Source of the DNA: Actinomycetota bacterium
GTDB lineage: Bacteria; Actinomycetota; Actinomycetes; Nanopelagicales; Nanopelagicaceae
Length of the DNA: 39,657 bases
Assembly: GCA_009699825.1 (NCBI GenBank)
Contig: WLNM01000001.1
Location: 1-39,657, forward strand
Direction: 5' to 3'
Part shown: piece after piece, positions 1 through 7,791 of the stretch
How the letters are laid out: the number at the start of each line of letters is the position of its first letter
Numbering within the stretch: the stretch's first letter is position 1
Translations under genes and position numbers: made by a program
The notes under the pieces: model-generated
Told to the model about the DNA's origin: nothing
Database searches by the model: none
Seen by the model: only the letters and a program-made list of their open reading frames with translations

Positions 1-872
1 ATTCGCATCCAGAGTGGATTATTAGTGCCTATCTGGATCAGTTAGGAAATTTAGAAGAAGTTGAAGAACTGCTCATGGCTAATAATATTCCAGCCAAACC
101 CACTTTAGTTTCTTGGCCCGGTTTAAGTACTCAAAAAGATTTAATTGATGTGGGAGCAGTGGCTACAAATTACTCGCCTTTTGGTGCAATTTATGATGGT
201 TCACCCGCTTCGATAGATCTCATAGTGCAACGCAAAGCTGGAGTACAGGACGAAGGTTCGCAATTAGTCGCGAAAATATTTGCCGATGTTGCCGAAGACC
301 AGAAGTCATGGCTTGATATATGCGCAGGACCAGGCGGAAAAGCTGCGCTTCTATCGGCGATAGCAAAAATTAAGGGCATCGATTTTTCGGCAAATGAAAT
401 TTCGGAAGTTCGTGCAAATTTAGTTCGCCAAGTAGTACAAGGAGCGAAAGTTAGTAATTATGATGCACGAGAAGTTTCTACCTTCGGGGAGAATTACGGC
501 GCCATACTCGCTGATGTTCCATGTACAGGTTTAGGGGCTTTAAGACGACGCCCAGAGGTTAGGTGGCGACGAAGTGTTGCGGACCTGAAATCCTTAGTCG
601 TGTTACAGCAAGAGATTATTGATGCGGCAATTTCGGCGATATCTCCTGGAGGGATTTTCGGGTATGCAACATGTAGTCCACATTTATCGGAGACTCGTAT
701 TGCAATATCCGAGGCCCTCAAACGACACCCTGAAATGCAGCTCGTAGACCTCACTGAATATGTACATCCCGAATTACGTTCTTCTGCAATAGATCGAGGT
801 TCTTTAACTCTGTGGACTCATCGCCACAACACGGACGCTATGTTCCTCAGTATTTTACGTAAGAAGAAATAG
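1..872 (+). CDS. rsmB: 16S rRNA m5C967 methyltransferase RsmB, 3' part
   Basis: SAM-dependent methyltransferase that makes 5-methylcytosine in 16S rRNA (RsmB/Sun/Fmu family). The gene is cut by the window edge: the frame is open from base 3, before the first ATG at 75, and those upstream codons read like the family (HPEWII..AY, then EELL.ANN). The C-terminal catalytic domain carries the SAM motif DICAGPGGKAALL and both cysteines typical of m5C enzymes, in DVPCTGLG and in YATCSPH. RPEVRWRR follows the first cysteine motif, as in RsmB. The N-terminal NusB-like RNA-binding domain would lie outside the window. The TAG stop at 870-872 is also the first half of the putative -10 hexamer of rpe. The rsmB-rpe order is common in actinobacteria. 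Confidence 0.95.
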   Translation, partial: SHPEWIISAYLDQLGNLEEVEELLMANNIPAKPTLVSWPGLSTQKDLIDVGAVATNYSPFGAIYDGSPASIDLIVQRKAGVQDEGSQLVAKIFADVAEDQKSWLDICAGPGGKAALLSAIAKIKGIDFSANEISEVRANLVRQVVQGAKVSNYDAREVSTFGENYGAILADVPCTGLGALRRRPEVRWRRSVADLKSLVVLQQEIIDAAISAISPGGIFGYATCSPHLSETRIAISEALKRHPEMQLVDLTEYVHPELRSSAIDRGSLTLWTHRHNTDAMFLSILRKKK

Positions 873-875
873 GAT
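870..875 (+). promoter_or_regulatory. Leaderless-type -10 hexamer of rpe (TAGGAT)
   Basis: TAGGAT ends exactly six bases before the rpe ATG at 882, so transcription would start at or next to the start codon. Its first three bases are the rsmB stop codon. No good Shine-Dalgarno precedes rpe, and no clear -35 is visible. Confidence 0.55.
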
Positions 876-881
876 TACTCA

Positions 882-1547
882 ATGAGCAAGTCCGTACGTA
901 TTCATCCGAGCATATTGAACGCTGACTATTCAAAAATTTTGTCCGAAATAGATAGAGTTGCCAAAGTTTCAGATTTATTGCATCTAGATATTCTCGATGG
1001 GAAATTTGCTCCGAACACTTCTTTTTCCTGGGAACAAGCCAAATATATTATTGATGGATCGAGTATTCCTGTGGACGCTCATTTAATGGTTATTGATTGT
1101 GACGAGCAAGGTCCGAAATATGCCGAGGCTGGCTGCGAAAGTGTTACGGTTCATGTCGAAGCAACAAAGGATATTCGCAAAGCTATAAGAAATATTAAAT
1201 CTCATGGGACCCGGGCAAGTTTAGCTCTCAAGCCTTCTACGCAAATTGAGGACTATTTAGATTTTGTAGATGATGTAGATATGTTTTTGATCATGACCGT
1301 AGAACCTGGTTTTGGTGGCCAAGCCTTCATGCCGGATATGATGGATAAAGTTCATAGGACCCGCGAATTGATTGGCGAAAGACCGATTTGGTTACAGGTT
1401 GATGGTGGAATTTCGAAGGAAACTATCGAGATTGCAAGTGCAGCCGGTGCTGACACTTTCGTGGCAGGCAGCGCTGTATATAAAGCTGAAGATCCAGCAG
1501 CAATGGTTTCTATATTGCGCGATTTAGCGCAAACTGTGCAAAACTAG
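882..1547 (+). CDS. rpe: Ribulose-phosphate 3-epimerase
   Basis: Interconverts ribulose 5-phosphate and xylulose 5-phosphate in the pentose phosphate pathway; cytoplasmic TIM barrel. At 221 residues it has normal family length. It shows the expected motifs in order: IHPSILNADY at the N-terminus, the metal/catalytic segments HLDILDGKFAPN and DAHLMV, the flexible loop MTVEPGFGGQAFM, and the phosphate-binding VDGGI with AGADTFVAGSAVY near the end. The ATG at 882 is supported by the family N-terminus and by the -10 hexamer six bases upstream. It lies between rsmB and an FMN-riboswitch-controlled transporter, where many actinobacteria carry riboflavin synthesis genes. Confidence 0.97.
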   Translation: MSKSVRIHPSILNADYSKILSEIDRVAKVSDLLHLDILDGKFAPNTSFSWEQAKYIIDGSSIPVDAHLMVIDCDEQGPKYAEAGCESVTVHVEATKDIRKAIRNIKSHGTRASLALKPSTQIEDYLDFVDDVDMFLIMTVEPGFGGQAFMPDMMDKVHRTRELIGERPIWLQVDGGISKETIEIASAAGADTFVAGSAVYKAEDPAAMVSILRDLAQTVQN

Positions 1548-1555
1548 GCCCACGT

Positions 1556-1674
1556 TGTTCCGGGGGTCGGTGTAATTCCGAACCGGCGGTAAAGTCCGCG
1601 ACCCGATCAAAACCATTGATCGGTTGATTTGGTGAAATTCCAATACCGACAGTTAAAGTCTGGATAAAGGGACA
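1556..1674 (+). promoter_or_regulatory. FMN riboswitch (RFN element)
   Basis: The conserved blocks of the RFN aptamer appear in order: a GGTG-TAATTCC-GAACCGGCGGTAAAG segment, AGTCCGCGACCC, a variable GATC/GATC hairpin, GGTGAAATTCCAATACCGAC, AGTTAAAGTCTGGATAAAG. The closing P1 stem pairs TGTTCC (1556-1561) with GGGACA (1669-1674). It precedes the PnuC/RibM-type gene, as FMN riboswitches often do in actinobacteria. When FMN is plentiful the switch should lower expression of the transporter. Confidence 0.95.
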
Positions 1675-1680
1675 TAGCTT

Positions 1681-1742
1681 CACCTATTCAATCCCGAAAA
1701 GGTGATGCTTTGTTGCTTCCTGGGCGCTTTAACCGAGGAGGG
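1681..1742 (+). promoter_or_regulatory. Riboswitch expression platform with Shine-Dalgarno sequestering stem
   Basis: After the FMN aptamer, CACCT (1681-1685) can pair with AGGTG (1700-1704), and CTTCCT (1716-1721) can pair with AGGAGG (1736-1741), with one G-U pair and a 14-base loop. The second stem covers the Shine-Dalgarno GAGGAGGG (1735-1742) of the transporter gene. There is no hairpin followed by a T-run, so control looks translational. The pairing was found by eye and was not folded computationally. Confidence 0.6.
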
Positions 1743-1751
1743 AATACGTAA

Positions 1752-2417
1752 ATGTCATTAATTAAATGGCTTTTTGAAACAAATATCGCTTTTGGATCCA
1801 AATCCATTCCACTACGAGAAATTATTGGCGGCATCTTAGGATTAACAAGCGCTGTGCTTGGTGCTAAAAGAAAAATTGCTGCCTGGCCGATTGGTATCAT
1901 TGGCGACGCACTCTTATTTACGGTGTTTCTAGGTGCTGTCTTTGCTTACAGCGACCAAGATTCAAATTTTTATGGTCAAGCTGGTCGTAATTTACTTCTA
2001 ATAGTTGTCAGTGTTTATGGATGGATTCGCTGGACCGCATATAGAAAAATGTCGAAATCGCATACAACGGTGACACCTCGTTGGACCACCACAAAGGAAA
2101 AAATCTACTTAGTACCCACGATCGTGGTGGGCTATTTCTTAGCGATGAACATTTTCAAAGCCTTGGGAGAATCGGGCACTTGGCTACTAGTTGATACATG
2201 GATTTTCACTGGAACCGCATTAGCTACTTACGGAATGAGCAGAGGATATGTTGAATTCTGGCTCGTCTGGGTAGCGGTGGATTTAGTCGGTGTTCCATTC
2301 GCATTTATCAATGGTTATTACCCAACAGGTACTTTGTACGCGATTTACTTGCCATTCGTGCTGTGGGGCTTCATCTCATGGCTCAAAATTAGCAAGAATG
2401 AAAAGGTTGCTGTCTAG
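1752..2417 (+). CDS. ribM: RibM/PnuC-family transporter, likely riboflavin uptake
   Basis: Integral membrane protein of 221 residues with about seven hydrophobic segments and the PnuC-like core (AWPIGIIGDALLFTVFL, then NLLLIVVSVYGWIRW). PnuC proteins carry vitamins by facilitated diffusion: nicotinamide riboside for PnuC, riboflavin for the actinobacterial RibM (PnuX) branch. The substrate call rests on the FMN riboswitch directly upstream, a hallmark of RibM, rather than on substrate-site residues. The start at 1752 follows a strong Shine-Dalgarno GAGGAGGG nine bases away. No riboflavin synthesis gene is nearby, so the protein may supply the cell's riboflavin. An NR or thiamin specificity is possible but would fit the riboswitch poorly. 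Confidence 0.85.
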   Translation: MSLIKWLFETNIAFGSKSIPLREIIGGILGLTSAVLGAKRKIAAWPIGIIGDALLFTVFLGAVFAYSDQDSNFYGQAGRNLLLIVVSVYGWIRWTAYRKMSKSHTTVTPRWTTTKEKIYLVPTIVVGYFLAMNIFKALGESGTWLLVDTWIFTGTALATYGMSRGYVEFWLVWVAVDLVGVPFAFINGYYPTGTLYAIYLPFVLWGFISWLKISKNEKVAV

Positions 2418-2423
2418 TAAACT
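2418..2423 (+). promoter_or_regulatory. Leaderless-type -10 hexamer of hisE (TAAACT)
   Basis: TAAACT directly follows the TAG stop of the transporter gene and ends six bases before the hisE ATG at 2430. No Shine-Dalgarno is present, so hisE-hisG probably has its own leaderless promoter independent of the FMN riboswitch. Confidence 0.6.
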
Positions 2424-2429
2424 AATACC

Positions 2430-2693
2430 ATGAAAACCTTTGAATCACTCTGGAGCGAGTTGGAGAATATATCTCTCACTCGCCCAGAGGGATCAGGGAC
2501 CGTTAAGGCGTTAGATGCCGGCTTACACTCAATCGGCAAAAAGATCATCGAAGAAGCTGGCGAAGTGTGGTTGGCAGCCGAACATGAAGATAATGAAGCA
2601 CTTGCTTTAGAAATTAGCCAATTAATTTATCACCTTCAAACTTTGATGTTAGCTCGGGGATTGACCCTTCAAGATATCTATAAAAATCTTTAG
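2430..2693 (+). CDS. hisE: Phosphoribosyl-ATP pyrophosphatase HisE
   Basis: Second step of histidine synthesis: hydrolyses phosphoribosyl-ATP to phosphoribosyl-AMP and pyrophosphate. The 87-residue stand-alone form is typical of actinobacteria. The all-alpha MazG-like fold shows the metal-binding helices EEAGEVWLAAEHE and ALEISQLIYHLQTLM and the C-terminal RGLTLQDIYKNL. It stands nine bases ahead of hisG, the enzyme of the first step. Its TAG stop overlaps the AGGAG ribosome site of hisG, which suggests tight co-expression. Confidence 0.95.
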   Translation: MKTFESLWSELENISLTRPEGSGTVKALDAGLHSIGKKIIEEAGEVWLAAEHEDNEALALEISQLIYHLQTLMLARGLTLQDIYKNL

Positions 2694-2702
2694 GAGATTA
2701 TT

Positions 2703-3548
2703 GTGTTGAGAGTAGCTATTCCTAACAAAGGGTCTTTAGCCGATGACTCAATTTCTGTCCTGAAGGAAGCAGGTTATAGGCAAAGAACTGATAGTCGCGA
2801 TTTAGTTTTAGTTGACACTGAAAATCAAGTGGAATTTTATTATTTGCGGCCACGAGATATTGCTTTGTATGTAGGTTCCGGGGAATTAGAAGCAGGAATT
2901 ACCGGTCGAGATTTACTTATAGATTCCGGAGCCACGGCTGAGGAAGTACTCGCACTTGGTTACGGAGGTTCGACATTCAGATTTGCGGCTCCAATTGGCA
3001 AGAATTGGAAGATTGCAGATATTGCAGGAAAACGTGTAGCAAGTGCTTATCCTGGATTAGTAAATTCACATTTAGATTCCCTGGGGATCAAATCAACTGT
3101 TGTCCGTTTGGATGGAGCCGTTGAAAGTAGTGTGCGTCTAGGAGTTGCAGATTTAATTGCAGATGTTGTAAGTACAGGTAATACGTTACGACAAGCAGGG
3201 TTAGAAATCTTTGCAGACCCAATCCTTGTCAGTGAAGCGATTCTCATTACGCGTGCAACAGAGAAACAAAACCCGTCTTTACAGATTTTGCTAAGGCGCT
3301 TGCAGGGTGTCATTACTGCGCGTCGATATGTTTTATTGGATTACGACGTTCCTAAGGATAAATCTGAAGTTGCATGTGCCATTACTCCAGGTTTAGAGTC
3401 ACCAACTATTTCACCTCTGCAAAATCCAGACTGGGTTGCCGTACGTGCGATGGTTCTGCGAAAAGATACGAATAGAGTGATGGATGAGTTATGGGAGATT
3501 GGTGCTCGTGGAATTCTAGTAACAGATATTCACGCTTGCCGACTTTAA
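2703..3548 (+). CDS. hisG: ATP phosphoribosyltransferase HisG (long form)
   Basis: First and committed step of histidine synthesis: ATP plus PRPP gives phosphoribosyl-ATP. At 281 residues it is the long form with a C-terminal ACT-like regulatory domain, so histidine feedback inhibition is expected. Visible segments are the N-terminal RVAIPNKGSLADDS, ELEAGITGRDLL, the PRPP-region DLIADVVSTGNTLRQAGL, and a C-terminal domain ending GARGILVTDIHACRL. Start is GTG at 2703, preceded by AGGAG at 2692-2696. Its stop overlaps the stop of the convergent serB gene, with no terminator between them. Confidence 0.96.
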   Translation: MLRVAIPNKGSLADDSISVLKEAGYRQRTDSRDLVLVDTENQVEFYYLRPRDIALYVGSGELEAGITGRDLLIDSGATAEEVLALGYGGSTFRFAAPIGKNWKIADIAGKRVASAYPGLVNSHLDSLGIKSTVVRLDGAVESSVRLGVADLIADVVSTGNTLRQAGLEIFADPILVSEAILITRATEKQNPSLQILLRRLQGVITARRYVLLDYDVPKDKSEVACAITPGLESPTISPLQNPDWVAVRAMVLRKDTNRVMDELWEIGARGILVTDIHACRL

Positions 3549-4753
3549 TCTTCGCGATCTGATTCTTCGATATCTTCTCGATTAATTCCTAGAATAAAAA
3601 GTACTGAATCCAGATACGGTGCATTAAGTGCACTCTGTGCCGCCGCTTGCACAGTAGGTTTGGCATTGAAAGCAATGCCTAGACCAGCAGTTGCAATCAT
3701 GTCCAAATCATTAGCACCATCACCTATGGCGATTGTGTTGGCTTGCGTGATCTGCTCAAGTTGGGCAAACTCTTTGAGCGCTTGCGCTTTTCCTGCACGG
3801 TCGATAATCGGTCCCGAGAGATTGCCGGTGATGATCCCATTAATAATTTCTAAGGTATTTGATCGTACGTGAGGAATACCCAATTGAGCAGCTATTGGAT
3901 CAACAACTTGCGAAAAACCACCAGATACAAGCCCCACGCCATGACCAAGTTTTCTCAACGTTCGTATAAGCGTTCTGGCACCGGGAGTGAGGGAAATTTG
4001 TTTCGCCACCGTTTCAATTATGGATTCAGGTTGTCCACTAAGCAGTGCGACTCGTTTTCTTAAGGATGTTTCAAAATCTAATTCGCCGCGCATGGCAGAT
4101 TCTGTAATAGCCCGAACTTGGTCCCCTACGCCGCTAACTTCTGCCAATAAATCAATCACTTCTTGTTCGATAAGAGTTGAATCAACGTCCATAACGACCA
4201 ATTTTCGAGCAAAGCGATTGAGGCCTGCATCTTGGATAGCTATGTCTACTCCGAATTTTTTAGCAGATGGTCCTAATGAATTTCGGAGGGAGTCTGAATG
4301 CGATCCGGATACTAGGAATTCGATTGCGGTTAAAGGAAAAGAGGCGCTTCGATGGATACGTTCTATATTTCCACCCGTTGAAGCTATATGAGAAGCAAGT
4401 TCAGCAATTGCTCCAGGTGTAATCTTCTGTGCAAGTGCAATGACATGTATAAGACCAGTTTTTTGTGCAATTGACTGAGTTGATTCATTCGAAAATGATG
4501 TAGCAATATCTACATTGAGTTTTTTAGCGCATTCATTCAAATCTGACTCAACAGCTTGGGCATGTGCGGGATCTAAGTCGATCAAAACTGTGAGAATTAA
4601 ACGAGACCTAATGACAACTTGTTCTATGTCCAAGATAGTGACGGAGAAAGGTTCCAGGGTTTTAAATAGAGCCGAAGAAATTCCAGGGGTATCAACACCG
4701 GAAAGTAGGATTAATCCCGTATAACGATTTTCAATCCCATTACGCGTATCCAT
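3545..4753 (-). CDS. serB: Phosphoserine phosphatase SerB with N-terminal ACT domains
   Basis: Last step of serine synthesis: removes phosphate from O-phosphoserine. It has 402 residues: a regulatory half with two ACT-like segments (LILLSGVDTPGISSALF near residue 15, GLIHVIALAQKITPGAIAELA near 100) and a C-terminal HAD phosphatase domain. The HAD domain shows MDVDSTLIEQEVIDLLA (nucleophile DXDST), the GLVSGGF serine motif and IGDGANDLDM. This resembles mycobacterial SerB2, where serine acts through the ACT domains. The neighbouring divergent ABC ATPase matches the SerB2 neighbourhood of mycobacteria. The start at 4753 is backed by a TAAACT hexamer six bases upstream. Confidence 0.95.
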   Translation of the reverse strand: MDTRNGIENRYTGLILLSGVDTPGISSALFKTLEPFSVTILDIEQVVIRSRLILTVLIDLDPAHAQAVESDLNECAKKLNVDIATSFSNESTQSIAQKTGLIHVIALAQKITPGAIAELASHIASTGGNIERIHRSASFPLTAIEFLVSGSHSDSLRNSLGPSAKKFGVDIAIQDAGLNRFARKLVVMDVDSTLIEQEVIDLLAEVSGVGDQVRAITESAMRGELDFETSLRKRVALLSGQPESIIETVAKQISLTPGARTLIRTLRKLGHGVGLVSGGFSQVVDPIAAQLGIPHVRSNTLEIINGIITGNLSGPIIDRAGKAQALKEFAQLEQITQANTIAIGDGANDLDMIATAGLGIAFNAKPTVQAAAQSALNAPYLDSVLFILGINREDIEESDRED

Positions 4754-4759
4754 GGATGA

Positions 4760-4765
4760 AGTTTA
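4760..4765 (-). promoter_or_regulatory. Leaderless-type -10 hexamer of serB (TAAACT)
   Basis: Read on the minus strand, TAAACT ends six bases before the serB ATG at 4753. It is the same hexamer at the same distance as for hisE. No Shine-Dalgarno is visible. Confidence 0.6.
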
Positions 4766-4837
4766 TCGCCAATTACACATGCGAAATTGCGTGCTATTAC
4801 CGCCTTCCGGCCCTTCGACGCGCTATCTTTTTGGTCT

Positions 4838-5623
4838 ATGTCCTCGCAATTGGTTCTAGCCCTCGATGGGGTAAGCGTTGTGCGCGACGGTAATCAAATA
4901 TTGGGACCGATAACATTTCAAATAGCACCGGGGGAGCGCTGGGTTATTTTGGGACCAAACGGAGCTGGAAAATCAACTTTACTTGGAGTTTTGTCGGCTC
5001 GAATATTTCCGAGTAAAGGTAATGCTGTTTTGTTGAACCAGCAAGTGGGACGTGTTGATTTATCTGAATTGCGAACTCGAATTGGTTTAGCTTCTCCATC
5101 GCTTGAAGCGATGGTTGAGTCAGGAGAATTGGTTAAAGATGTTGTTTTAACAGCGGCTTATGCAATCATTGGTCGCTGGAATGAAGATTATGACTTATGG
5201 GATGAATCACGTGCAGTTGCCTTATTAACTACTTTTGGCGTTCGCGAATTAGGAGATCGACGTTTTTCAACCCTGAGTTCTGGCGAAAAGAAGCGTGTTT
5301 TGATTTCTCGAGCATTGATGGCAGATCCAGAACTACTTCTGCTCGACGAACCGGCAGCAGGATTAGATGTTGGAGGTCGTGAAGATTTATTGCGCCGTTT
5401 CGCACAATTTTCAATCGACCCGACATCTCCTGCAAGTGTTTTGGTTACTCACCATATTGAAGAGATTCCAGTAGGTACCACTCATGCAATTTTACTTAAA
5501 GATGGAAAGATTGCAGCGAGTGGACCTGTGGCATCGGTTATTACTACAGAACATATAAGCGCTGTTTTTGGTTTACCAATCGAAGTGACGCATGAAAGTG
5601 CCCGTTTCTTTGCCCGCGCTTAG
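4838..5623 (+). CDS. Stand-alone ABC transporter ATP-binding protein
   Basis: ATPase of the ABC superfamily, 261 residues. It has Walker A GPNGAGKST (about residues 39-47), the signature LSSGEKKRVL, Walker B LLLLDEPAAGLD and the switch histidine in LVTHHIEEIP. No permease or binding protein is next to it, so its transported substrate, if any, cannot be read from context. It resembles the ModF/YlmA-like ATPases found beside serB2 in mycobacteria. The frame is open further upstream to an ATG at 4787, but the domain begins just after MSSQLVLALDGVSVV. A TATCTT hexamer at 4824-4829 lies eight bases before the ATG at 4838, so I chose that start. The last 32 bases overlap ung. Confidence 0.88.
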   Translation: MSSQLVLALDGVSVVRDGNQILGPITFQIAPGERWVILGPNGAGKSTLLGVLSARIFPSKGNAVLLNQQVGRVDLSELRTRIGLASPSLEAMVESGELVKDVVLTAAYAIIGRWNEDYDLWDESRAVALLTTFGVRELGDRRFSTLSSGEKKRVLISRALMADPELLLLDEPAAGLDVGGREDLLRRFAQFSIDPTSPASVLVTHHIEEIPVGTTHAILLKDGKIAASGPVASVITTEHISAVFGLPIEVTHESARFFARA

Positions 5624-6254
5624 AGATTTACTGGATCATCGCTGGAAAGCATTACTTGAGCCATCATTGAGCGTACTTGATCTGCTAGAAACTGAATTGG
5701 ATTTCGACACAAATGTTCCGGGAAAAAATTCTATATTCAAAGCATTTGATTGTGATCCTCTTGCAATCAGAGTAGTTATTTTTGGTCAAGATCCATACCC
5801 TAATGCCGATCAAGCCATGGGACTCTCTTTTAGTATTCCTGCAAACGCAACCAAAATCCCGGCATCCTTGCAAAATATTTTTAAAGAAATTGCAAGCGAT
5901 TTAGGTAAAGTTGAGATCACTAATGGAGATTTAAGTTATCTTTCCAAACAAGGGGTCATGTTACTTAATCGCGGTTTAAGTATTTCTTTGCCGCAGAAGA
6001 AGGTTAATCCGCTCTGGTATCTATTCACCGAACAAGTTGCGCAGGCGTTAGCAAAAATGGGAGTAATTGGTATTTTCTGGGGGAATCAAGCACAAGAATT
6101 GGCGCATTTCTTTCCAGAAAAAAATAGAATTTTCAGCGTTCATCCAAGTCCGTTATCAGCCTATAGAGGTTTTTTTGGTAGTAAACCCTTTAGTAAAACA
6201 AATGCAATTCTGCATTCGGAAAATAAGTTGCCCATAAACTGGACAAAGCCATAG
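5592..6254 (+). CDS. ung: Uracil-DNA glycosylase (family 1)
   Basis: Removes uracil from DNA to start base excision repair. Family-1 motifs are complete: the water-activating GQDPYPNADQAMGLSFS, the LLNRGLSI region, GIFWGNQAQ, and the leucine-loop HPSPLSAYRGFFGSKPFSKTN. Length 220 residues is normal. The start overlaps the end of the ABC ATPase gene by 32 bases. GTG at 5598 in the same frame is an alternative start that keeps all motifs. A hairpin at the gene end acts as the likely terminator. Confidence 0.96.
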   Translation: MKVPVSLPALRDLLDHRWKALLEPSLSVLDLLETELDFDTNVPGKNSIFKAFDCDPLAIRVVIFGQDPYPNADQAMGLSFSIPANATKIPASLQNIFKEIASDLGKVEITNGDLSYLSKQGVMLLNRGLSISLPQKKVNPLWYLFTEQVAQALAKMGVIGIFWGNQAQELAHFFPEKNRIFSVHPSPLSAYRGFFGSKPFSKTNAILHSENKLPINWTKP

Positions 6255-6280
6255 CGCGGAGCCATGTGACCCCGCGCTAT
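6251..6280. terminator. Hairpin between convergent ung and purine permease genes
   Basis: ATAGCGCGG (6251-6259) pairs perfectly with CCGCGCTAT (6272-6280): nine base pairs and a 12-base loop, starting within the ung stop region and 15 bases beyond the permease stop. The T-rich tract after it on the plus strand is weak. It can serve both converging genes and is the clearest terminator in the window. Confidence 0.7.
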
Positions 6281-6294
6281 CGCTTTAGTATTTG

Positions 6295-7728
6295 TTATCC
6301 AATCCAGGTATTAATTGGTGAAGCTAAGAAGTAGATCATAAAAAGACCACTGACGAGCATAAGAAGTGGATGAATTTCTTTGCGTCGTCCTTGGACCATG
6401 CGAATAACTACATGGGAAACAAATCCTGCGCCAATACCCACAGAAATATTGTAAGTAAATGGCATCAAGATGATTGTCAAAAATGCTGGAATCGCGATTC
6501 CGTAATCTGCCCAGTCAATTCCCTTAATCTGTGTCATCATGAGGAATCCCACAATAACAAGAGCTGGAGTTGCAGCTTCGTAAGGAATCACAGCAACAAG
6601 AGGCGCAAGGAAAGTGGTGAGAAGGAATAGAACACCAGTGACAACTGATGCTAAACCTGTACGAGCGCCTTCGCCGACACCAGATGCTGATTCAATGTAG
6701 CTGGTATTAGATGAAATACTGCCAGCTCCACCGGCAACTGCTGCCAATGAGTCAACTAGGAGAATTCGATCATTGTTAGGAATGTTTCCTTTTGAATCAA
6801 TAAGTCCTGATTCATGTCCGATCGCAGTAACAGTTCCTACGGTGTCAAAGAAATCTGATAGCAAAAGTGTAAAGACAATCAGAATTGCAGCAACTACAGA
6901 AATTCTGCTAAAAGATCCGAAGAGTGAGAAGTGTCCTAATAATCCAAAATCAGGAGTTGCAATCACATCAGATGGGATGCTTGGAACGTTAAGTCCCCAA
7001 CCCTTTGGATTGACTTTATCTGGGGCAATGAAGTTTGGACCGATTTTGAATGCAGATTCAACTGCTATTGCAGCAACGGTTGCTACAGAGATGCCAATTA
7101 ATAAGGCGCCTTTAACTTTCTTAACCATTAAAGCGATCATTAAGAAGAGTCCAAGTGCGAAAATTACAATTGGCCAACCAACGAGATTTCCATTATCGCC
7201 AAGTGTTACGGGTACAGGACCTGAACTTGTACGACGTACGAAACCTGCATCCACCAGACCGATCAATGCAATGAAGAGACCGATACCGACTGAGATCGCA
7301 ATCTTTAATTGCGCTGGGACTGCGCGGAATACCGCAGTTCTAAAACCAGTTAGAACCAGTACTGTGATGATTAAACCTTCAAGTACAACTAGTCCCATTG
7401 CATCTGCCCATGACATATGCGAAGCGATACCTACAGCTACGAAGGTGTTTAGACCTAGTCCGGTAGCCAATGCAAGAGGATAGTTACCGACAACGCCCAT
7501 AAGAATTGTAAGTACACCGGCGATGAGTGCAGTTGCTGCTGCAACCATTGCTAGGTTCGGAGCGTCGCCGCCACCGAGATATTTACCATCGGCATCTTTT
7601 GCCAAACCGATGATGAGTGGGTTAAGTGCCACGATGTATGCCATCGTGAAGAACGTAACGAAGCCGCCGCGAATTTCACGACCAACTGTTGATCCACGTT
7701 CTGTGATTTTGAAGTATGTATCTAGCAT
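6295..7728 (-). CDS. Purine permease, AzgA/PbuG-type (NCS2 superfamily)
   Basis: Polytopic inner-membrane transporter of 477 residues, probably importing hypoxanthine, guanine or adenine by proton symport. AzgA-like features: the N-terminal FKITERGSTVGREIRGGFVTFFTMAYIVALNP, ATGLGLNTFVAVG, the conserved DFFDTVGTVTAIGHESGL and the SSNTSYIESASGVGEGARTGLASV segment. The family fixes the substrate class as purine bases but not which base. The ATG at 7728 has a good Shine-Dalgarno (AGGAAGG on the minus strand), so this gene has a leader, unlike many neighbours. That leader holds two competing hairpins. Purine uptake fits with apt elsewhere in the window. Confidence 0.92.
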   Translation of the reverse strand: MLDTYFKITERGSTVGREIRGGFVTFFTMAYIVALNPLIIGLAKDADGKYLGGGDAPNLAMVAAATALIAGVLTILMGVVGNYPLALATGLGLNTFVAVGIASHMSWADAMGLVVLEGLIITVLVLTGFRTAVFRAVPAQLKIAISVGIGLFIALIGLVDAGFVRRTSSGPVPVTLGDNGNLVGWPIVIFALGLFLMIALMVKKVKGALLIGISVATVAAIAVESAFKIGPNFIAPDKVNPKGWGLNVPSIPSDVIATPDFGLLGHFSLFGSFSRISVVAAILIVFTLLLSDFFDTVGTVTAIGHESGLIDSKGNIPNNDRILLVDSLAAVAGGAGSISSNTSYIESASGVGEGARTGLASVVTGVLFLLTTFLAPLVAVIPYEAATPALVIVGFLMMTQIKGIDWADYGIAIPAFLTIILMPFTYNISVGIGAGFVSHVVIRMVQGRRKEIHPLLMLVSGLFMIYFLASPINTWIG

Positions 7729-7752
7729 GTACGACCTTCCTGATTTTGGTAT

Positions 7753-7791
7753 CGGGGGTGTTTGCGACCCCGTGCGAAATCACGGCTCGCA
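7753..7791 (-). promoter_or_regulatory. Structured 5' leader with two mutually exclusive hairpins
   Basis: On the minus-strand transcript, hairpin A joins TGCGA/TCGCA (7791-7787 with 7767-7763) and CCGTG/CACGG (7785-7781 with 7774-7770). Hairpin B joins CGGGG (7772-7768) with CCCCG (7757-7753). They share bases 7770-7772, and the outer TCGCA strand of A lies in the loop of B, so both cannot form fully. A possible -10 TATCTT (7806-7801) would start the RNA near 7794. No known riboswitch class is recognised here. Confidence 0.45.

Noticed and set aside
6773..7483. 236-codon open frame opposite the purine permease
   Set aside because: Low-complexity shadow of a hydrophobic protein gene (rich in Ser, Thr, Pro, Ala); the permease on the other strand is clear along its full length.
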